The notes beneath the pieces were generated by a model that was not told where the DNA came from, searched no databases, and worked only from the letters and a program-made list of their open reading frames with translations. Source: UBA1952 sp965246905 (GTDB lineage Bacteria > Bacteroidota > Bacteroidia > Chitinophagales > Chitinophagaceae). From it: a DNA stretch of 64,000 bases. Below, in pieces: positions 45,051 to 55,244 of the stretch. The DNA lies in assembly GCA_965246905.1 (NCBI GenBank), contig CBDFFZ010000032.1, forward strand, positions 62,001 to 126,000, read 5' to 3'. The first letter of the stretch is position 1. Each line of letters begins with the position of its first letter. Position numbers and translations under genes: made by a program.

Positions 45051-47126
45051 ATGAATAAAAGTTTCATCCTCGGCTTGTTGCTCGGCACAGCCCTGCTTCC
45101 TTATATTCCTGCTATGGCGCAAAAGAAAGCTCCTGTAAAAAAAGCCGCTGCTGTTGCTAAGCCAACTCCGGCAGCAGCAAAATCTATCGACCCCACCAAC
45201 CTCGACCTGAGCGTAAAGCCGGGCGATAACTTCTACCGCTATGCCAATGGCGTATGGCTGCAGAACAACCCGATCCCTGCTTCAAAAACAAGCTGGGGCA
45301 GCATGGATATTATCCGCCTTACTAACCTGGAGCGCCTGCGGCAACTGTGTGAGGAAGCCGGCAAAAACAGCGCTGCCAATACCATCAACCAGCGCGTGGG
45401 CGATCTCTATGCCAGCGCTATGGATACCATTACGATAGAGCGCATCGGCTATTCGCCTATAAAAAGTGAGCTTGTGCGCCTGAGCTCCTTATCCACCAAA
45501 AAAGAAATCCTTCATGAGATTGCCACCCTCCGCATCAAAGGCGTTGGCGGTCTCCTCTATAGCTTCTCCATCGGTCAGGATGATAAGGATGTGAATGTCT
45601 ATATTGCTCGCCTCAGCCAGGGCGGCACTACCTTGCCCGACCGCGATTATTACCTCAAAGCCGATCCGCGCAGCGAAACCATACGGAAGGCTTACCTGAG
45701 CTACGTAACCGATATGTTTAAGCTCGTAGATGATGATGCCGTAACTGCTGCTGCAAAAGCAACAGCGATTATGCGCATAGAAACGAGCCTTGCGCAGGCG
45801 CAGATGAGCCGCGTAGAAATGCGCGACCCGGTAAAGACGTACAACAAATTTTCTGTAGCAGCTTTCAGCAATACTACTCCCGGCCTCGACTGGAAAATAC
45901 TTTTGCCGCAAATGCAGGTACGCGGCGCGGATAGCCTGCTCGTAAATAACCCCGCATTTTTCAGAGCGGCCGATTCTCTCTTCAATACCGTGCCTGTTGC
46001 CGACTGGAAAGCTTACCTTCAATGGGCTACCCTGAAATCAAAGGCTGGTTATCTAAGCAGCGCGTTTGTAAAGCGCAATTTTGAATTTTCCCGCGTGCTT
46101 TCCGGCCAGAAGGAAATGACCCCGCGCTGGCAGACGATGACCAGCGTTGTGGATAACAACCTCGGCGAGCTGCTGGGCCAGCTTTATGTGGCAAAATATT
46201 TTACGGCAGATGCCAAAGCGCGGATGTTGGCAATGGTCAAGAACATCCAGCAGACTTTCGGCGAGCGCATTAAGCGGGTAGATTGGATGGAAGAGGTAAC
46301 CAGGCAGAAAGCATTGGAAAAGCTGGATGCCATCGTAAACAAGATCGGCTTCCCCGATAAGTGGGAAACCTATGATGGCGTGATCATCAGCCGCACGGAC
46401 CTCGTCGGCAATATCAACCGGGTAAATGAGTGGGGCTACCAGGATAATGTGCGCCGCATGGGCCAGCCGGTGGATAAAACAGAGTGGGGTATGACTCCAC
46501 CTACGGTGAATGCCTATTACCGCGCATCCAATAACGAGATTGCCTTCCCGGCAGGCATCCTGCAGTCGCCGTTCTTTGATTTCAGCACCGATGATGCGGT
46601 GAATTATGGCGGCATCGCAGCCGTAATAGGCCATGAGCTTACCCACGGTTTTGATGATAAAGGCCGCCTCTACGCCGCAGACGGCAACCTGAAAGAATGG
46701 TGGACTCCAAAAGACGCCGAGCGCTTTACCCTCCGGGCAAACGAGGTAGCCGAGCAATTTGATGGGTTCACGGTAAATGATACCATTCACGTAAATGGCA
46801 AGCTTACGCTGGGCGAGAATCTTGCCGACCTCGGCGGCCTCAACATTGCCTATGAAGCCTTTAAGAAAACACCGCAGGGAAAGAGCGGGAAAAAGATAGA
46901 CGGCTTCACGCCCGATCAGCGGTTCTTCCTTAGCTGGGCGCAGGTATGGCGCAAGAATATCCTGCCCGAATCTGCAGCGCAGCTCATCATCGTGGACCCG
47001 CACAGCCCGGGCATGTACCGCGTAAACGGCCCGGTAACCAATATCGATGCATGGTACACCGCCTTCAATATCCAGCCGCAGGACAAGATGTACAAGCCTA
47101 AGGAAAAACGGACGGTTGTGTGGTAA
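45051..47126 (+). CDS. M13 family metallopeptidase (neprilysin/PepO-like)
   Basis: A 691-aa secreted zinc endopeptidase. It has a signal peptide (to about residue 24, PAMAQKK), an N-terminal M13 helical domain (SIDPTNLDLSVKPGDNFYRYANG), and the catalytic HELTH zinc motif in VIGHELTHGFDDKG (near residue 527). NAYYRASNNEIAFPAGILQ precedes it and the third ligand lies in GENLADLGGLNIAYEA. The ending KRTVVW resembles the CxxW terminus of the family. It probably degrades peptides in the periplasm. Confidence 0.95.
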   Translation: MNKSFILGLLLGTALLPYIPAMAQKKAPVKKAAAVAKPTPAAAKSIDPTNLDLSVKPGDNFYRYANGVWLQNNPIPASKTSWGSMDIIRLTNLERLRQLCEEAGKNSAANTINQRVGDLYASAMDTITIERIGYSPIKSELVRLSSLSTKKEILHEIATLRIKGVGGLLYSFSIGQDDKDVNVYIARLSQGGTTLPDRDYYLKADPRSETIRKAYLSYVTDMFKLVDDDAVTAAAKATAIMRIETSLAQAQMSRVEMRDPVKTYNKFSVAAFSNTTPGLDWKILLPQMQVRGADSLLVNNPAFFRAADSLFNTVPVADWKAYLQWATLKSKAGYLSSAFVKRNFEFSRVLSGQKEMTPRWQTMTSVVDNNLGELLGQLYVAKYFTADAKARMLAMVKNIQQTFGERIKRVDWMEEVTRQKALEKLDAIVNKIGFPDKWETYDGVIISRTDLVGNINRVNEWGYQDNVRRMGQPVDKTEWGMTPPTVNAYYRASNNEIAFPAGILQSPFFDFSTDDAVNYGGIAAVIGHELTHGFDDKGRLYAADGNLKEWWTPKDAERFTLRANEVAEQFDGFTVNDTIHVNGKLTLGENLADLGGLNIAYEAFKKTPQGKSGKKIDGFTPDQRFFLSWAQVWRKNILPESAAQLIIVDPHSPGMYRVNGPVTNIDAWYTAFNIQPQDKMYKPKEKRTVVW

Positions 47127-47153
47127 GGGATAAAGCCATTAACCGCAAATAGC

Positions 47154-47203
47154 AAAAGGGTCGCAAAGAGCTGGCAGTACAGCATCTTTCGACCCTTTTT
47201 TCG
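47154..47203 (+). terminator. Intrinsic terminator of the M13 peptidase gene
   Basis: A long stem AAAAGGGTCGCAAAGA with TCTTTCGACCCTTTTT (one internal mismatch region) followed by Ts, about 30 bp after the stop. Confidence 0.75.
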
Positions 47204-47354
47204 TGTTCTGTATTTTGCATTTGGGTAAGTGCAGCGATAAATTTAGGATTATCCTTCCGGGAAACGTCTGCCGAAACGGGTTTTTCCAGGGCATTGCAAA
47301 TCCTTCCTTCTAATGAAACAAAGCCACACATTAAAAATCAACTGATTTTCCGCA

Positions 47355-47894
47355 CTATCTTTCATCTCCTTCCATCGCTTTTTTAAAGCTGTTGATCATT
47401 TTGCGGCAGGAGATGATCATTTGTTCCCTGATGTCCGCATGGATCTTTACTGTTTCGCGGGCGCTCATGTCCGGCGCTTTTTGCACTTCTTCGTCTTCCA
47501 TTATAATAAGGCCAAAATCTCTCGGGTCGTTCCGGTCTTTCGAGGTGTGGCGGAAATCGCTTAACCGGTAGCTATAGCTACCATCTTTTATTATAGTGCT
47601 GATCCGGAACCGGACCGTACCATCTACAAGCGGTGCTGCCGTCCCGTCTTTTGAATGATAGGGGAGCACTGCATTGCCCGCGAGCTCACCGGTTTCATCA
47701 TTATTGACCTCTAAAACCTCTTTATTATCCCCGAAGCTTTTATCGATCCATTTCCTGGCTCTTTCAAGCAGCACTTCTTTTTTTGCACCATCTGCTGCCA
47801 GTACAGATTTTGAGAAAGAGAGCGGTGTGCCGGATTGGGCCTGCGCGATAGCGAAATAAAAGAATGCCGTACATACAAGGAATATTTTCTTCAC
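47355..47894 (-). CDS. DUF4468 (TBP-like fold) secreted protein
   Basis: A 180-aa protein starting at a GTG (47894), which opens a clear signal peptide (KKIFLVCTAFFYFAIAQAQ); the frame extends 45 codons further upstream without homology. The mature part matches DUF4468: RARKWIDKSFG, ETGELAGNAVLPY, VRFRISTIIKDGSYSYRLSDFRH. Its function is unknown and it is widespread in Bacteroidota. It stands alone, divergent from the 48106 gene. Confidence 0.82.
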   Translation of the reverse strand: MKKIFLVCTAFFYFAIAQAQSGTPLSFSKSVLAADGAKKEVLLERARKWIDKSFGDNKEVLEVNNDETGELAGNAVLPYHSKDGTAAPLVDGTVRFRISTIIKDGSYSYRLSDFRHTSKDRNDPRDFGLIIMEDEEVQKAPDMSARETVKIHADIREQMIISCRKMINSFKKAMEGDER

Positions 47895-48105
47895 GGTTAG
47901 AATTTTGCTTACAAAATACTGCCTTCCCCGCATCGGTACAAGAACGGTTGAACGTTGTTGTGTTAAGTGGATGTTTAAGGATTCATGAAGCCTCCGGCCA
48001 TTTTTTTGGTAACGTAACGGTAATATCATGATAATGCGATCTTTTTAATATTGCGCTCCAATCATGTCTGTAGCTATGCTGCAGATCATTCAAACAAATT
48101 TAAGC

Positions 48106-50661
48106 ATGCAGCGGTTTTTTACAAGGGTGAAGTGGGCATTAGGTGTGTCATTATTAGTATTATCAGCCGCAGGCTTTAAGGCAAATGCCCAGATGCGGAT
48201 CACCGAATTCATGTATAATAGTGGATCGACTACGGGTGAATTTGTAGAGTTTACGAATGTGGGCAGCGCGGCTATAAGCATGAGCAATTACAGCTATTCG
48301 GATGCGGCAGCAACACCAGGGTCCATAAGTCTTAGCGGCTTTGGTACCGTGCAGCCGGGAGAATCTGTTGTATTCTGTGAAGCTGCTCCGGCCACATTTC
48401 GTGCAGCATGGAATATTTGCTCAGGCGTTAAAATCGTTGGCAGCCATACGACCTTCAGCCTCGGGCGTGCCGATGAGATCAATCTTTATAGCGGTTCTAC
48501 TTTGGTTGATAAGCTGACTTATGATGACCAGGGCACCGGTACGGTAAAAGGACCACGTACCAATGCTATCAGCGCCTATACAACGGAGGCTAATCTCGGT
48601 GCAAATAATGCTTCAGGCTGGATATTATCCGCTGTAAACGATATTGAAGGCTCGGTGACCTCAACCGGCGGCGATATCGGCAGCCCCGGTAAGACAAAAG
48701 TAAATGCCATTACCCAGACCTATTTTCCCTGCACGAGCACCGGCACTTTGACGCTGAAGATTAATAACAGCGCTACAACCGACTATATCGATGGCGGAGC
48801 TACGACTGCGGCAACCGGTCTGAGCCATAGCGGTGTGATCAGTGACCCTACCGATCCCGGCGCCACTGCCGGCATTACGCTCGATGTGAAGAACAGCAAC
48901 GTAAACGTAGCGGCTGCCAGCTATACCCTTACCGGCGCCAGCTCCAAAACATCCGTTGTGCCGAATGCGAATATCCTCATTACGAAAAGCGATGGTGCTG
49001 CTGTTGTGAAAATCGTGCCTGCGGGCGTAGGCTACAGCACCATAACGCTAACCCTTACCGTAGGGGCAGCCACCCAGACATTCGTAATCGATTATGCGGC
49101 ATCGGCAGCCTCCTCCACACCCGCACAAACAGTATTTCATACCGGCTACTCCGATGGCTCTGCAGCGCTGGCTTTAGACAACGATTACATGGTGATTGGC
49201 GATGATGAAAAAAATATACTGAACGTCTATTCACGCGACCAGTCCGGCCTTCCTGCAAAATCCTTTGATTTCAGCGGCATTGCAGATCTTGCCCTTACCG
49301 ACATGAGCGGCGGCGTGCCGAGGGAGATCGATGTGGAAGCCGTAGCTAAAAGCCCGTCTGCCACGACCCCCAACCGCTCTTACTGGCTCGGATCATTGAG
49401 CAATAAAAGCTCAGGCGCGCCCTTTAACGACCGCCCCAACCGCAACAGGCTGTTCGCGGTGGATATCACAAATACCGGCGCGGCAACGGCGTTCAGCTAT
49501 ATAGGCAGCTATAAAGGACTTCGCAGCGCATTGATCAACTGGGGCAACACCTACAGCCTGGGCCTTAGCGCTAGCGCCGCAGATGGTAAGGACCCTAAAG
49601 TCATTGACGGATTTAATATAGAAGGCATGGCTTTTGCGCCGGATGCCGCCACGATGTACATCGGGTTCCGCGCTCCGCTCGAGCCTACTACCAGCAGGGT
49701 GAATGCGCTCCTTGCGCCTATCCAGAATTTTGAAACCTGGTTTGGCGCTGGCACTACCGCAACACCAACCATCGGTGCGCCTGTGCTGCTCAACCTCAAT
49801 GGGAGGGGCATCCGGGATATTGCACGGCTCAGCGCAAGTCTTTATGTGATCCTTGCCGGCGATTATGATGATGCAGGCGCTATTGCCACGGCAGTGTACC
49901 GCTGGAATGGCAATATTGCAGATGCTCCAGTTGCTGCCTCCGGCTTCAATGTAGCTGCCCTCAACCCGGAAGGCGTGCTGCCTATCTACAACAATGGCAT
50001 TATGAGCGGCACCCGCCTCCAGATGATCAGCGATAACGGGGCTGTCGCTTTTTACGGCGATGGTACCAATGCCAAGGATCTTGGAACGTCCGCCTTTAAA
50101 AAGTTCCGGTCGGATTTTATAACCAGCGCTACGCCGCTGCCCATTGTTTTCGAAGACTTTCAGGCCCGTGCCGGTAATGCCGGGCAGGTAATTGTATCCT
50201 GGAAAAGCGCCGCGGGCGCGCAAACGGATCGCTTTGTAGTAGAGCGGTCAACAGACGGAAAAGCCTTTGAGCCCGCCACTACTGTTTTTGCAGCCAACGG
50301 CGCCACGGCATACAGCCATACAGATAACGTATGCTGCGCCCCGGCGTTTTTCTATCGCATAAAGCAGGTAATGACGGACGGCGGCGAGTACTATACCAAT
50401 ATAAAGATGGTGCGCCTGCAGGATGCAGGAGCCGAAGGCATCCTGATTGGCTACGACAATGAGCGCAGCCTCCTTCATATTGGGGGAAGCACCTCTGCAA
50501 TGAAAGCCGTACAGGTAAGCAACCTTTCCGGTACCGTTCTATTAAAATCCGCCTTTACTGATAAGGAGCAAACAATTTCCCTGGCCGACCTGCCCGCCGG
50601 AGTACTGCTGGTGCAGGTAAAGGATGGCAATGGGGTGAAAAGCGTGAAGATTGTACGGTAA
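48106..50661 (+). CDS. Secreted lamin-tail/DUF3616-like protein with T9SS sorting domain
   Basis: An 851-aa exported protein. From the ATG at 48106: signal peptide (WALGVSLLVLSAAGFKANAQ), lamin-tail domain (about 23-160: MRITEFMYNSGSTTGEFVEF, then GRADEINLYS), an Ig-like middle, then a DUF3616-like beta-propeller region (YMVIGDDEKNILNVYSR, DIEAVA-like VDVEAVAKS, SYWLGSLSN, NRLFAVDI). A C-terminal T9SS-type domain ends VKSVKIVR. An upstream ATG (48064) would place 14 residues before the signal peptide. It is a surface or extracellular protein, perhaps phosphoesterase-linked; the activity is not established. Confidence 0.82.
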   Translation: MQRFFTRVKWALGVSLLVLSAAGFKANAQMRITEFMYNSGSTTGEFVEFTNVGSAAISMSNYSYSDAAATPGSISLSGFGTVQPGESVVFCEAAPATFRAAWNICSGVKIVGSHTTFSLGRADEINLYSGSTLVDKLTYDDQGTGTVKGPRTNAISAYTTEANLGANNASGWILSAVNDIEGSVTSTGGDIGSPGKTKVNAITQTYFPCTSTGTLTLKINNSATTDYIDGGATTAATGLSHSGVISDPTDPGATAGITLDVKNSNVNVAAASYTLTGASSKTSVVPNANILITKSDGAAVVKIVPAGVGYSTITLTLTVGAATQTFVIDYAASAASSTPAQTVFHTGYSDGSAALALDNDYMVIGDDEKNILNVYSRDQSGLPAKSFDFSGIADLALTDMSGGVPREIDVEAVAKSPSATTPNRSYWLGSLSNKSSGAPFNDRPNRNRLFAVDITNTGAATAFSYIGSYKGLRSALINWGNTYSLGLSASAADGKDPKVIDGFNIEGMAFAPDAATMYIGFRAPLEPTTSRVNALLAPIQNFETWFGAGTTATPTIGAPVLLNLNGRGIRDIARLSASLYVILAGDYDDAGAIATAVYRWNGNIADAPVAASGFNVAALNPEGVLPIYNNGIMSGTRLQMISDNGAVAFYGDGTNAKDLGTSAFKKFRSDFITSATPLPIVFEDFQARAGNAGQVIVSWKSAAGAQTDRFVVERSTDGKAFEPATTVFAANGATAYSHTDNVCCAPAFFYRIKQVMTDGGEYYTNIKMVRLQDAGAEGILIGYDNERSLLHIGGSTSAMKAVQVSNLSGTVLLKSAFTDKEQTISLADLPAGVLLVQVKDGNGVKSVKIVR

Positions 50662-51100
50662 GGTTTGCTTTTGAATATCGCTGTAGCTTAGAAGCTGTTT
50701 GAGTTATTTATAAAAGCTATCCAGTTGATACCTAGCTTGCCCAAACTTTTTGTCATTCCGTAGGAATCTATTTTAATGCGTGCCATTGGCTCTTTATTAA
50801 ATTGATTTTTGCTGCGCAAAGAGAAAAGTTCGTAGCTAAGCACGACTTACATTTCCTTGCGGACAGATGGGAGGCAATTTCAAACTTTTCAACGACGATT
50901 TAGCTGCCATTAGCGATTATCCCAAACAGCGGGATAGTTTCTGAAAATAATGTGTGTCCGTTTGAAAGCGAATCAGCTGATTGATATGCCGATCTACTTT
51001 TTAGAACAAGGCGTTGTCAAATCGAAAAGCAAAAGCTTTACCAACTCCGGTACGAGTCGTGCTTTTACAAGCCCGAAAACCGGAATATCTTTAACCCGAT
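50662..51100. other. Intergenic region
   Basis: There is no convincing gene. A fragment TTTTTGTCATTCCGTAGGAAT (split at position 50757) resembles one arm of the palindromic repeat family at 42480, in a diverged form. Overlapping short frames here read into the next gene and are not supported. Confidence 0.5.
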
Positions 51101-52525
51101 ATGGCACTCTCCCGTTTCTGGCTCGCGCTCTTCCTGCTACCCATCCTATTCCTCATTGGCAGCCTCTTTACAGGCAACCGGTATTCCCTCGAATTTGCCG
51201 TTAACGGCAAGCGTGATGAGCCCATGCTGCGGGCCGAATATTATCCTAACCAGGTCTCACCGGCATTGCGCGATTCGCTTGGGTCCGGCAAGGATGCCAG
51301 GTTCGCGTTTGGCAAAGACAGCCTGTATAAGCTGGAGGCCGGCATCGTTAAGCTCTATGTGGGCCGGCAATCGGCAGATGGCCTGCTGCCCACTGCCCGC
51401 TATGCCCTGCTCGATATACTGCTGCCCCTCATTGCCTACCTCTCCTTCTTTGCCGGCATTATGCAGCTGCTTATCGACAGCGGCGCTTCGGAGCGGATTG
51501 CGAAGCTGCTGAGCCCGGTTTTTGTCCGGGTCTTTCCGGAAATCCCGCGCGGCCACCCCAGCATCTCTTATATGATGCTCAACTTCGCCGCCAACTTCCT
51601 CGGCCTCGACAGCGCAGCCACGCCCTTTGGCCTCAAGGCCATGGAAAGCCTGCAGGAGCTCAACCCGGATAAGGAGCGCGCTTCCAACTCGCAGATCATG
51701 TTCATGTGCCTGCACGCAGCAGGCCTCACGCTCGTGCCTACATCCATCATTGGCTACCGAGCGGCGCAGCACGCAGCCAATCCTGCGGACGTGATGCTGC
51801 CCTGCATCATTACCTCTTTCATTGGCACCATAGCTGCGCTGATTATCGTGGGCATCCGGCAGCGCATCAATCTGCTCAATGCCGCATTAGTAGGTACGCT
51901 GGGCGGCATCATTGCACTTATTGCCCTGCTGCTGGTGTATATCACGCGGCTCGATCTTATCGGCAAGGGCTACTTCACCGGCAATCTTTCCAATATCCTG
52001 CTGCTCGGCATCATCTTCCTCATCCTCGGCTACAGCCTGCTGCGCGAGCGGCGCTTTTCGGCAGCGGGAAAAACCGTGTTTAACTCATTTATAGAAGGCG
52101 CTTACAACGGCATGGATACTGGCCGGGTCGTCTTTCCCTATATCCTTGGCATGCTGGTGGCCATCTCGCTGTTCCGCAATAGTGGTCTTTTTGAAATGCT
52201 GTCTGGCGGACTGGGCTGGGTATTCAGCAATATAGGCGTGCGCAAGGATATTGTGGATGCGCTGCCTATTGCCATCCTGCGGCCCTTCAATGCGGCCGGC
52301 TCGCGCGGATTCCTCATCGATGCCATGAACACCTTTGGCTCGGATTCCTTCACCGGCAGGCTGTCTTCGGTATTCCAGTGTGCCGCCGAGACTACTTTTT
52401 ACGTGATCGCCGTGTATTTTGGCAGCATTGGCGTGAAGAATACGCGCTATACTTTGGGGACGATGCTGTTGGTGGATCTGGTTTGTGTGTTTGCGGCGAT
52501 ATTTGTTTGTTTGTTGTTTTTTTAG
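51101..52525 (+). CDS. Nucleoside-recognition (Gate) domain protein, SpmA-SpmB-type fusion
   Basis: A 474-aa inner-membrane protein with an N-terminal helix and extracytoplasmic insert (about 25-105), then two Gate-type halves. The first contains MMLNFAANFLGLDSAATPFGLKA-type sequence near residue 160 with NSQIMFMCLHAAGLTLVP, characteristic of spore maturation protein A. The second contains FNAAGSRGFLIDAMNTFGSDS and FQCAAETTFYVIAVYFG, characteristic of protein B. In Bacteroidota this fused form is common and does not imply sporulation. The transported ligand is unknown. Confidence 0.9.
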   Translation: MALSRFWLALFLLPILFLIGSLFTGNRYSLEFAVNGKRDEPMLRAEYYPNQVSPALRDSLGSGKDARFAFGKDSLYKLEAGIVKLYVGRQSADGLLPTARYALLDILLPLIAYLSFFAGIMQLLIDSGASERIAKLLSPVFVRVFPEIPRGHPSISYMMLNFAANFLGLDSAATPFGLKAMESLQELNPDKERASNSQIMFMCLHAAGLTLVPTSIIGYRAAQHAANPADVMLPCIITSFIGTIAALIIVGIRQRINLLNAALVGTLGGIIALIALLLVYITRLDLIGKGYFTGNLSNILLLGIIFLILGYSLLRERRFSAAGKTVFNSFIEGAYNGMDTGRVVFPYILGMLVAISLFRNSGLFEMLSGGLGWVFSNIGVRKDIVDALPIAILRPFNAAGSRGFLIDAMNTFGSDSFTGRLSSVFQCAAETTFYVIAVYFGSIGVKNTRYTLGTMLLVDLVCVFAAIFVCLLFF

Positions 52526-52983
52526 AAGATAGAAAAGCTCTAATTATCATTTATGGAGTGGCCTTTTAAGAATCGCAACCCTGAACGCTTATACATGTAG
52601 TTTGATTGAAGGCCTAAATATTATCTTCACCCCATGGCTAAAGGATCTTCATTTGATTCAGATTCGGAAGTATGCAGACTTAAATAGTGCAGTGGATTTG
52701 CAACAACAGTTTACTATCATCAGTGGAGCTGTGAAAAAGGTTAAGGAGCGGCTTTGGGAATTGTTGGTGGGAGAAATTGGGTATTTTAAGTAATAACTTG
52801 AGTTCTGTTTTTCTCGCGGCTAGTTCATAATAGGAAATCTTTAAGGATCATCTGAGTATAATAGGTTATTTTAAGTGAACTTCTTTACGGACCCAATCTT
52901 AAGCCGAAAACTATAACAGTTGACTTAAAATCAATGTGTTAATTACTACTCACCCTTCCCATAAGCAGTATTAAATTACTAGC
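52526..52983. other. Intergenic region entering an AT-rich island
   Basis: Base composition shifts to AT-rich here and stays so through 55095. A 63-codon frame (52602-52793, TTG start, ending KERLWELLVGEIGYFK) may be a remnant but I cannot support it as a gene. There is no clear tRNA or attachment site. It could hold a non-coding RNA for the reverse transcriptase, as in some defence RT systems; this is untested. Confidence 0.45.
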
Positions 52984-55095
52984 ATGAGCCAATTTGACGA
53001 TGTTCTCACGAGCCAAAATATTGGATTGGCCTTTACAAGGTTAAAAACTGCCAATAGTAGTTTATATAAAACTTTGTATTATGAAGATTTGAAAATATTT
53101 GAGGAATTTTTGGATTCTAATATTTTTACATTGAGTATACATTTACAACAAAGCATCTATAAACCTGAGGACAGTTATAAATATTATATTCCTAAGAAGA
53201 ATAATTTAGTAAGACCTATAACACTATTAAAATTCTTAGACTTATTAGTGTATCAAGCAATTGCAAATGTAATCGCCGATCATGCTTTAGATATCATAAA
53301 TCCATACTACAACCACGTTATTTTTGGCAACGTCATCAATTCGACAAAAGCAACTCAATCAAACAACCTCTTCTTTTTTAAAAATTGGAAAAACCAATGG
53401 AAAAGATTTAAAGAACTCTCAAGAGAGTACCATAGCATGGGATATAAATTCATAGCAGAGTTTGATATTGCCTCTTTCTTTGATACAATCGACCACTCGA
53501 TATTAATTCAGATTTTAAAAAATGAATTTGGTATTGAAGATGAAATATTACAATTGTTGGAGCACTGCCTAGAAACTTGGACCTGCGATGCAAATCACAA
53601 AAAGTTTAAATGTCGCCATGGAATCCCACAAGGGCCAATTGCATCTTCGCTTCTTGCAGACCTTTATCTATTTTATTTAGATAGAGAGGTACTTGACCGT
53701 AAAAATTCTCATGACTTTCATTACATCAGATATGTAGATGATATACGGATTTATACAAAAACTGAAGGAACTGCACAAAAGATTATTGCTCTACTAGATT
53801 TGGAATCAAGAGATTTGGGCCTAATCCCTCAAGGAGGTAAAATTAAAATTAAGAAAGTTGAGGATATAGAGACTGAATTGAAAGAACAAGATGAATCTTT
53901 CTCAAAGATTACAAATGAATACAAAAAGGATAATGACGGTAAACCCAAAGGGCAGCTAAAAACTAAAACGCACAATAGACTTAAAAAGCGGTTTTTAAAT
54001 TGTTTTGATAAGAAGAGCAGTACTTATTTAGATAAAACAATAATTAAATTTTCTCTTTTCAAGCTTAATGAAGATAAGGAAGTTAAAGAGATTTTGCTTA
54101 ATAAATTTAGTGAAGTCAACTTACATGCTGAAGGTATCTTCTTTTATCTCCGAAAATACTATGGTAACGATAAGGAAATTATAGATTTTTTGATCAGCAT
54201 TATTCAGGATCCTGATTTATTGTACCATCATATTATTGCTTTAATATTTAAAGAATTTCCTGATTTACCTTTCAATACGGCTTTATATCATAAATATTAT
54301 GTAGAAGGTAATAGGCATTGGCTCATTAGATATTACATGATAGAATGGCTATACAAAAATGGGGCACAGGAATCTATTATTCTTAGAAAAGAAGATAATT
54401 ACTTTGTTAATAGAGAAATTAATTATAGAAGATTTACGTCAGCTAAGATCAAGGAAGTACGTGAAATTCAAGTACAAGGACTAATATTAAATTTAGATGG
54501 AATGACAGCCTTACAAGGAATACAATTGATTGCTTCTGATTTTTCATTATTTAAATCTATTGAACCTGGGTCAAATTATAATCCATATATAGCAGGAATT
54601 CTCACCAATCAAGTTGATGATTATATAAATCATACAATAAACCTTTTTTGGGAAATATCGTATACTAAATCCTTATTTAATAGCTCAGTTTGTAAGAACG
54701 TTTTAGTATATAAGGAACTCAATATTTCTTTTAAACTATTTTACGACAATAAAGAAAAGGATGCATCAAAATCTTTGATGAACTTAAATTTATTTAATCA
54801 TCTGCTATTTGATACAATTTGTGAAAATCTTAGGATAAGTAAACCTGCTAATGAATATGGATCAAACCTAAAGGCTAATATTATTGAATCAATATTACCG
54901 ATTTGTAATCAATACTGGACAGAAATAAATGATGTTAGAAATCAAAAAACAGAAGCCCACCCTTTCGACAAAATTGGGCAGATTAGAATTAGAGTAACCC
55001 AAAAGGAGCTATTAACATTAATTGAAAAGGAAAAAAAATGCATAAAAGAGTTAGCTGACTTTTATAATCAACATTCTGAAAAAGCTGTAATCTAG
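52984..55095 (+). CDS. Reverse transcriptase with C-terminal HEPN-like region (AbiA-like, candidate phage defence)
   Basis: A 703-aa RT. RT motifs are motif A EFDIASFFDTID (Asp161), motif B HGIPQGPIASSLLADLYL (about 212-229), the catalytic YVDD in HYIRYVDDIRIY (Asp252, Asp253), and motif D/E with GKIKIKKVE. No group II intron maturase or DGR features are seen. A long helical middle (about 330-560) resembles the alpha-helical repeat region of Abi/UG-type RTs. Near the C-terminus, DVRNQKTEAHPFD gives an R-N-x5-H motif (Arg652, His659) typical of HEPN domains, as in AbiA. The gene is strikingly AT-rich compared with its neighbours, suggesting horizontal transfer. Confidence 0.85.
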   Translation: MSQFDDVLTSQNIGLAFTRLKTANSSLYKTLYYEDLKIFEEFLDSNIFTLSIHLQQSIYKPEDSYKYYIPKKNNLVRPITLLKFLDLLVYQAIANVIADHALDIINPYYNHVIFGNVINSTKATQSNNLFFFKNWKNQWKRFKELSREYHSMGYKFIAEFDIASFFDTIDHSILIQILKNEFGIEDEILQLLEHCLETWTCDANHKKFKCRHGIPQGPIASSLLADLYLFYLDREVLDRKNSHDFHYIRYVDDIRIYTKTEGTAQKIIALLDLESRDLGLIPQGGKIKIKKVEDIETELKEQDESFSKITNEYKKDNDGKPKGQLKTKTHNRLKKRFLNCFDKKSSTYLDKTIIKFSLFKLNEDKEVKEILLNKFSEVNLHAEGIFFYLRKYYGNDKEIIDFLISIIQDPDLLYHHIIALIFKEFPDLPFNTALYHKYYVEGNRHWLIRYYMIEWLYKNGAQESIILRKEDNYFVNREINYRRFTSAKIKEVREIQVQGLILNLDGMTALQGIQLIASDFSLFKSIEPGSNYNPYIAGILTNQVDDYINHTINLFWEISYTKSLFNSSVCKNVLVYKELNISFKLFYDNKEKDASKSLMNLNLFNHLLFDTICENLRISKPANEYGSNLKANIIESILPICNQYWTEINDVRNQKTEAHPFDKIGQIRIRVTQKELLTLIEKEKKCIKELADFYNQHSEKAVI

Positions 55096-55244
55096 CATTA
55101 GTAGTGATCAATGGTGTCAATTGGCGTAGGCTGAAGTATAGCATTCACCGTCTTATTATGCACATAGCTTCCAGCATCTACTTCTTACACCAAGTCATTA
55201 ACCAAAGCCTTCACCCTCCCAATCCGCAAAGCATTCTAATCTAT

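Noticed and set aside
46053..47003. 316-codon minus-strand frame opposite the M13 peptidase
   Set aside because: Antisense shadow; the plus strand encodes the HELTH motif and the signal peptide.
50950..51204. 84-codon gene before the double-gate membrane protein
   Set aside because: It overlaps the start of a well-supported gene and has no family features.
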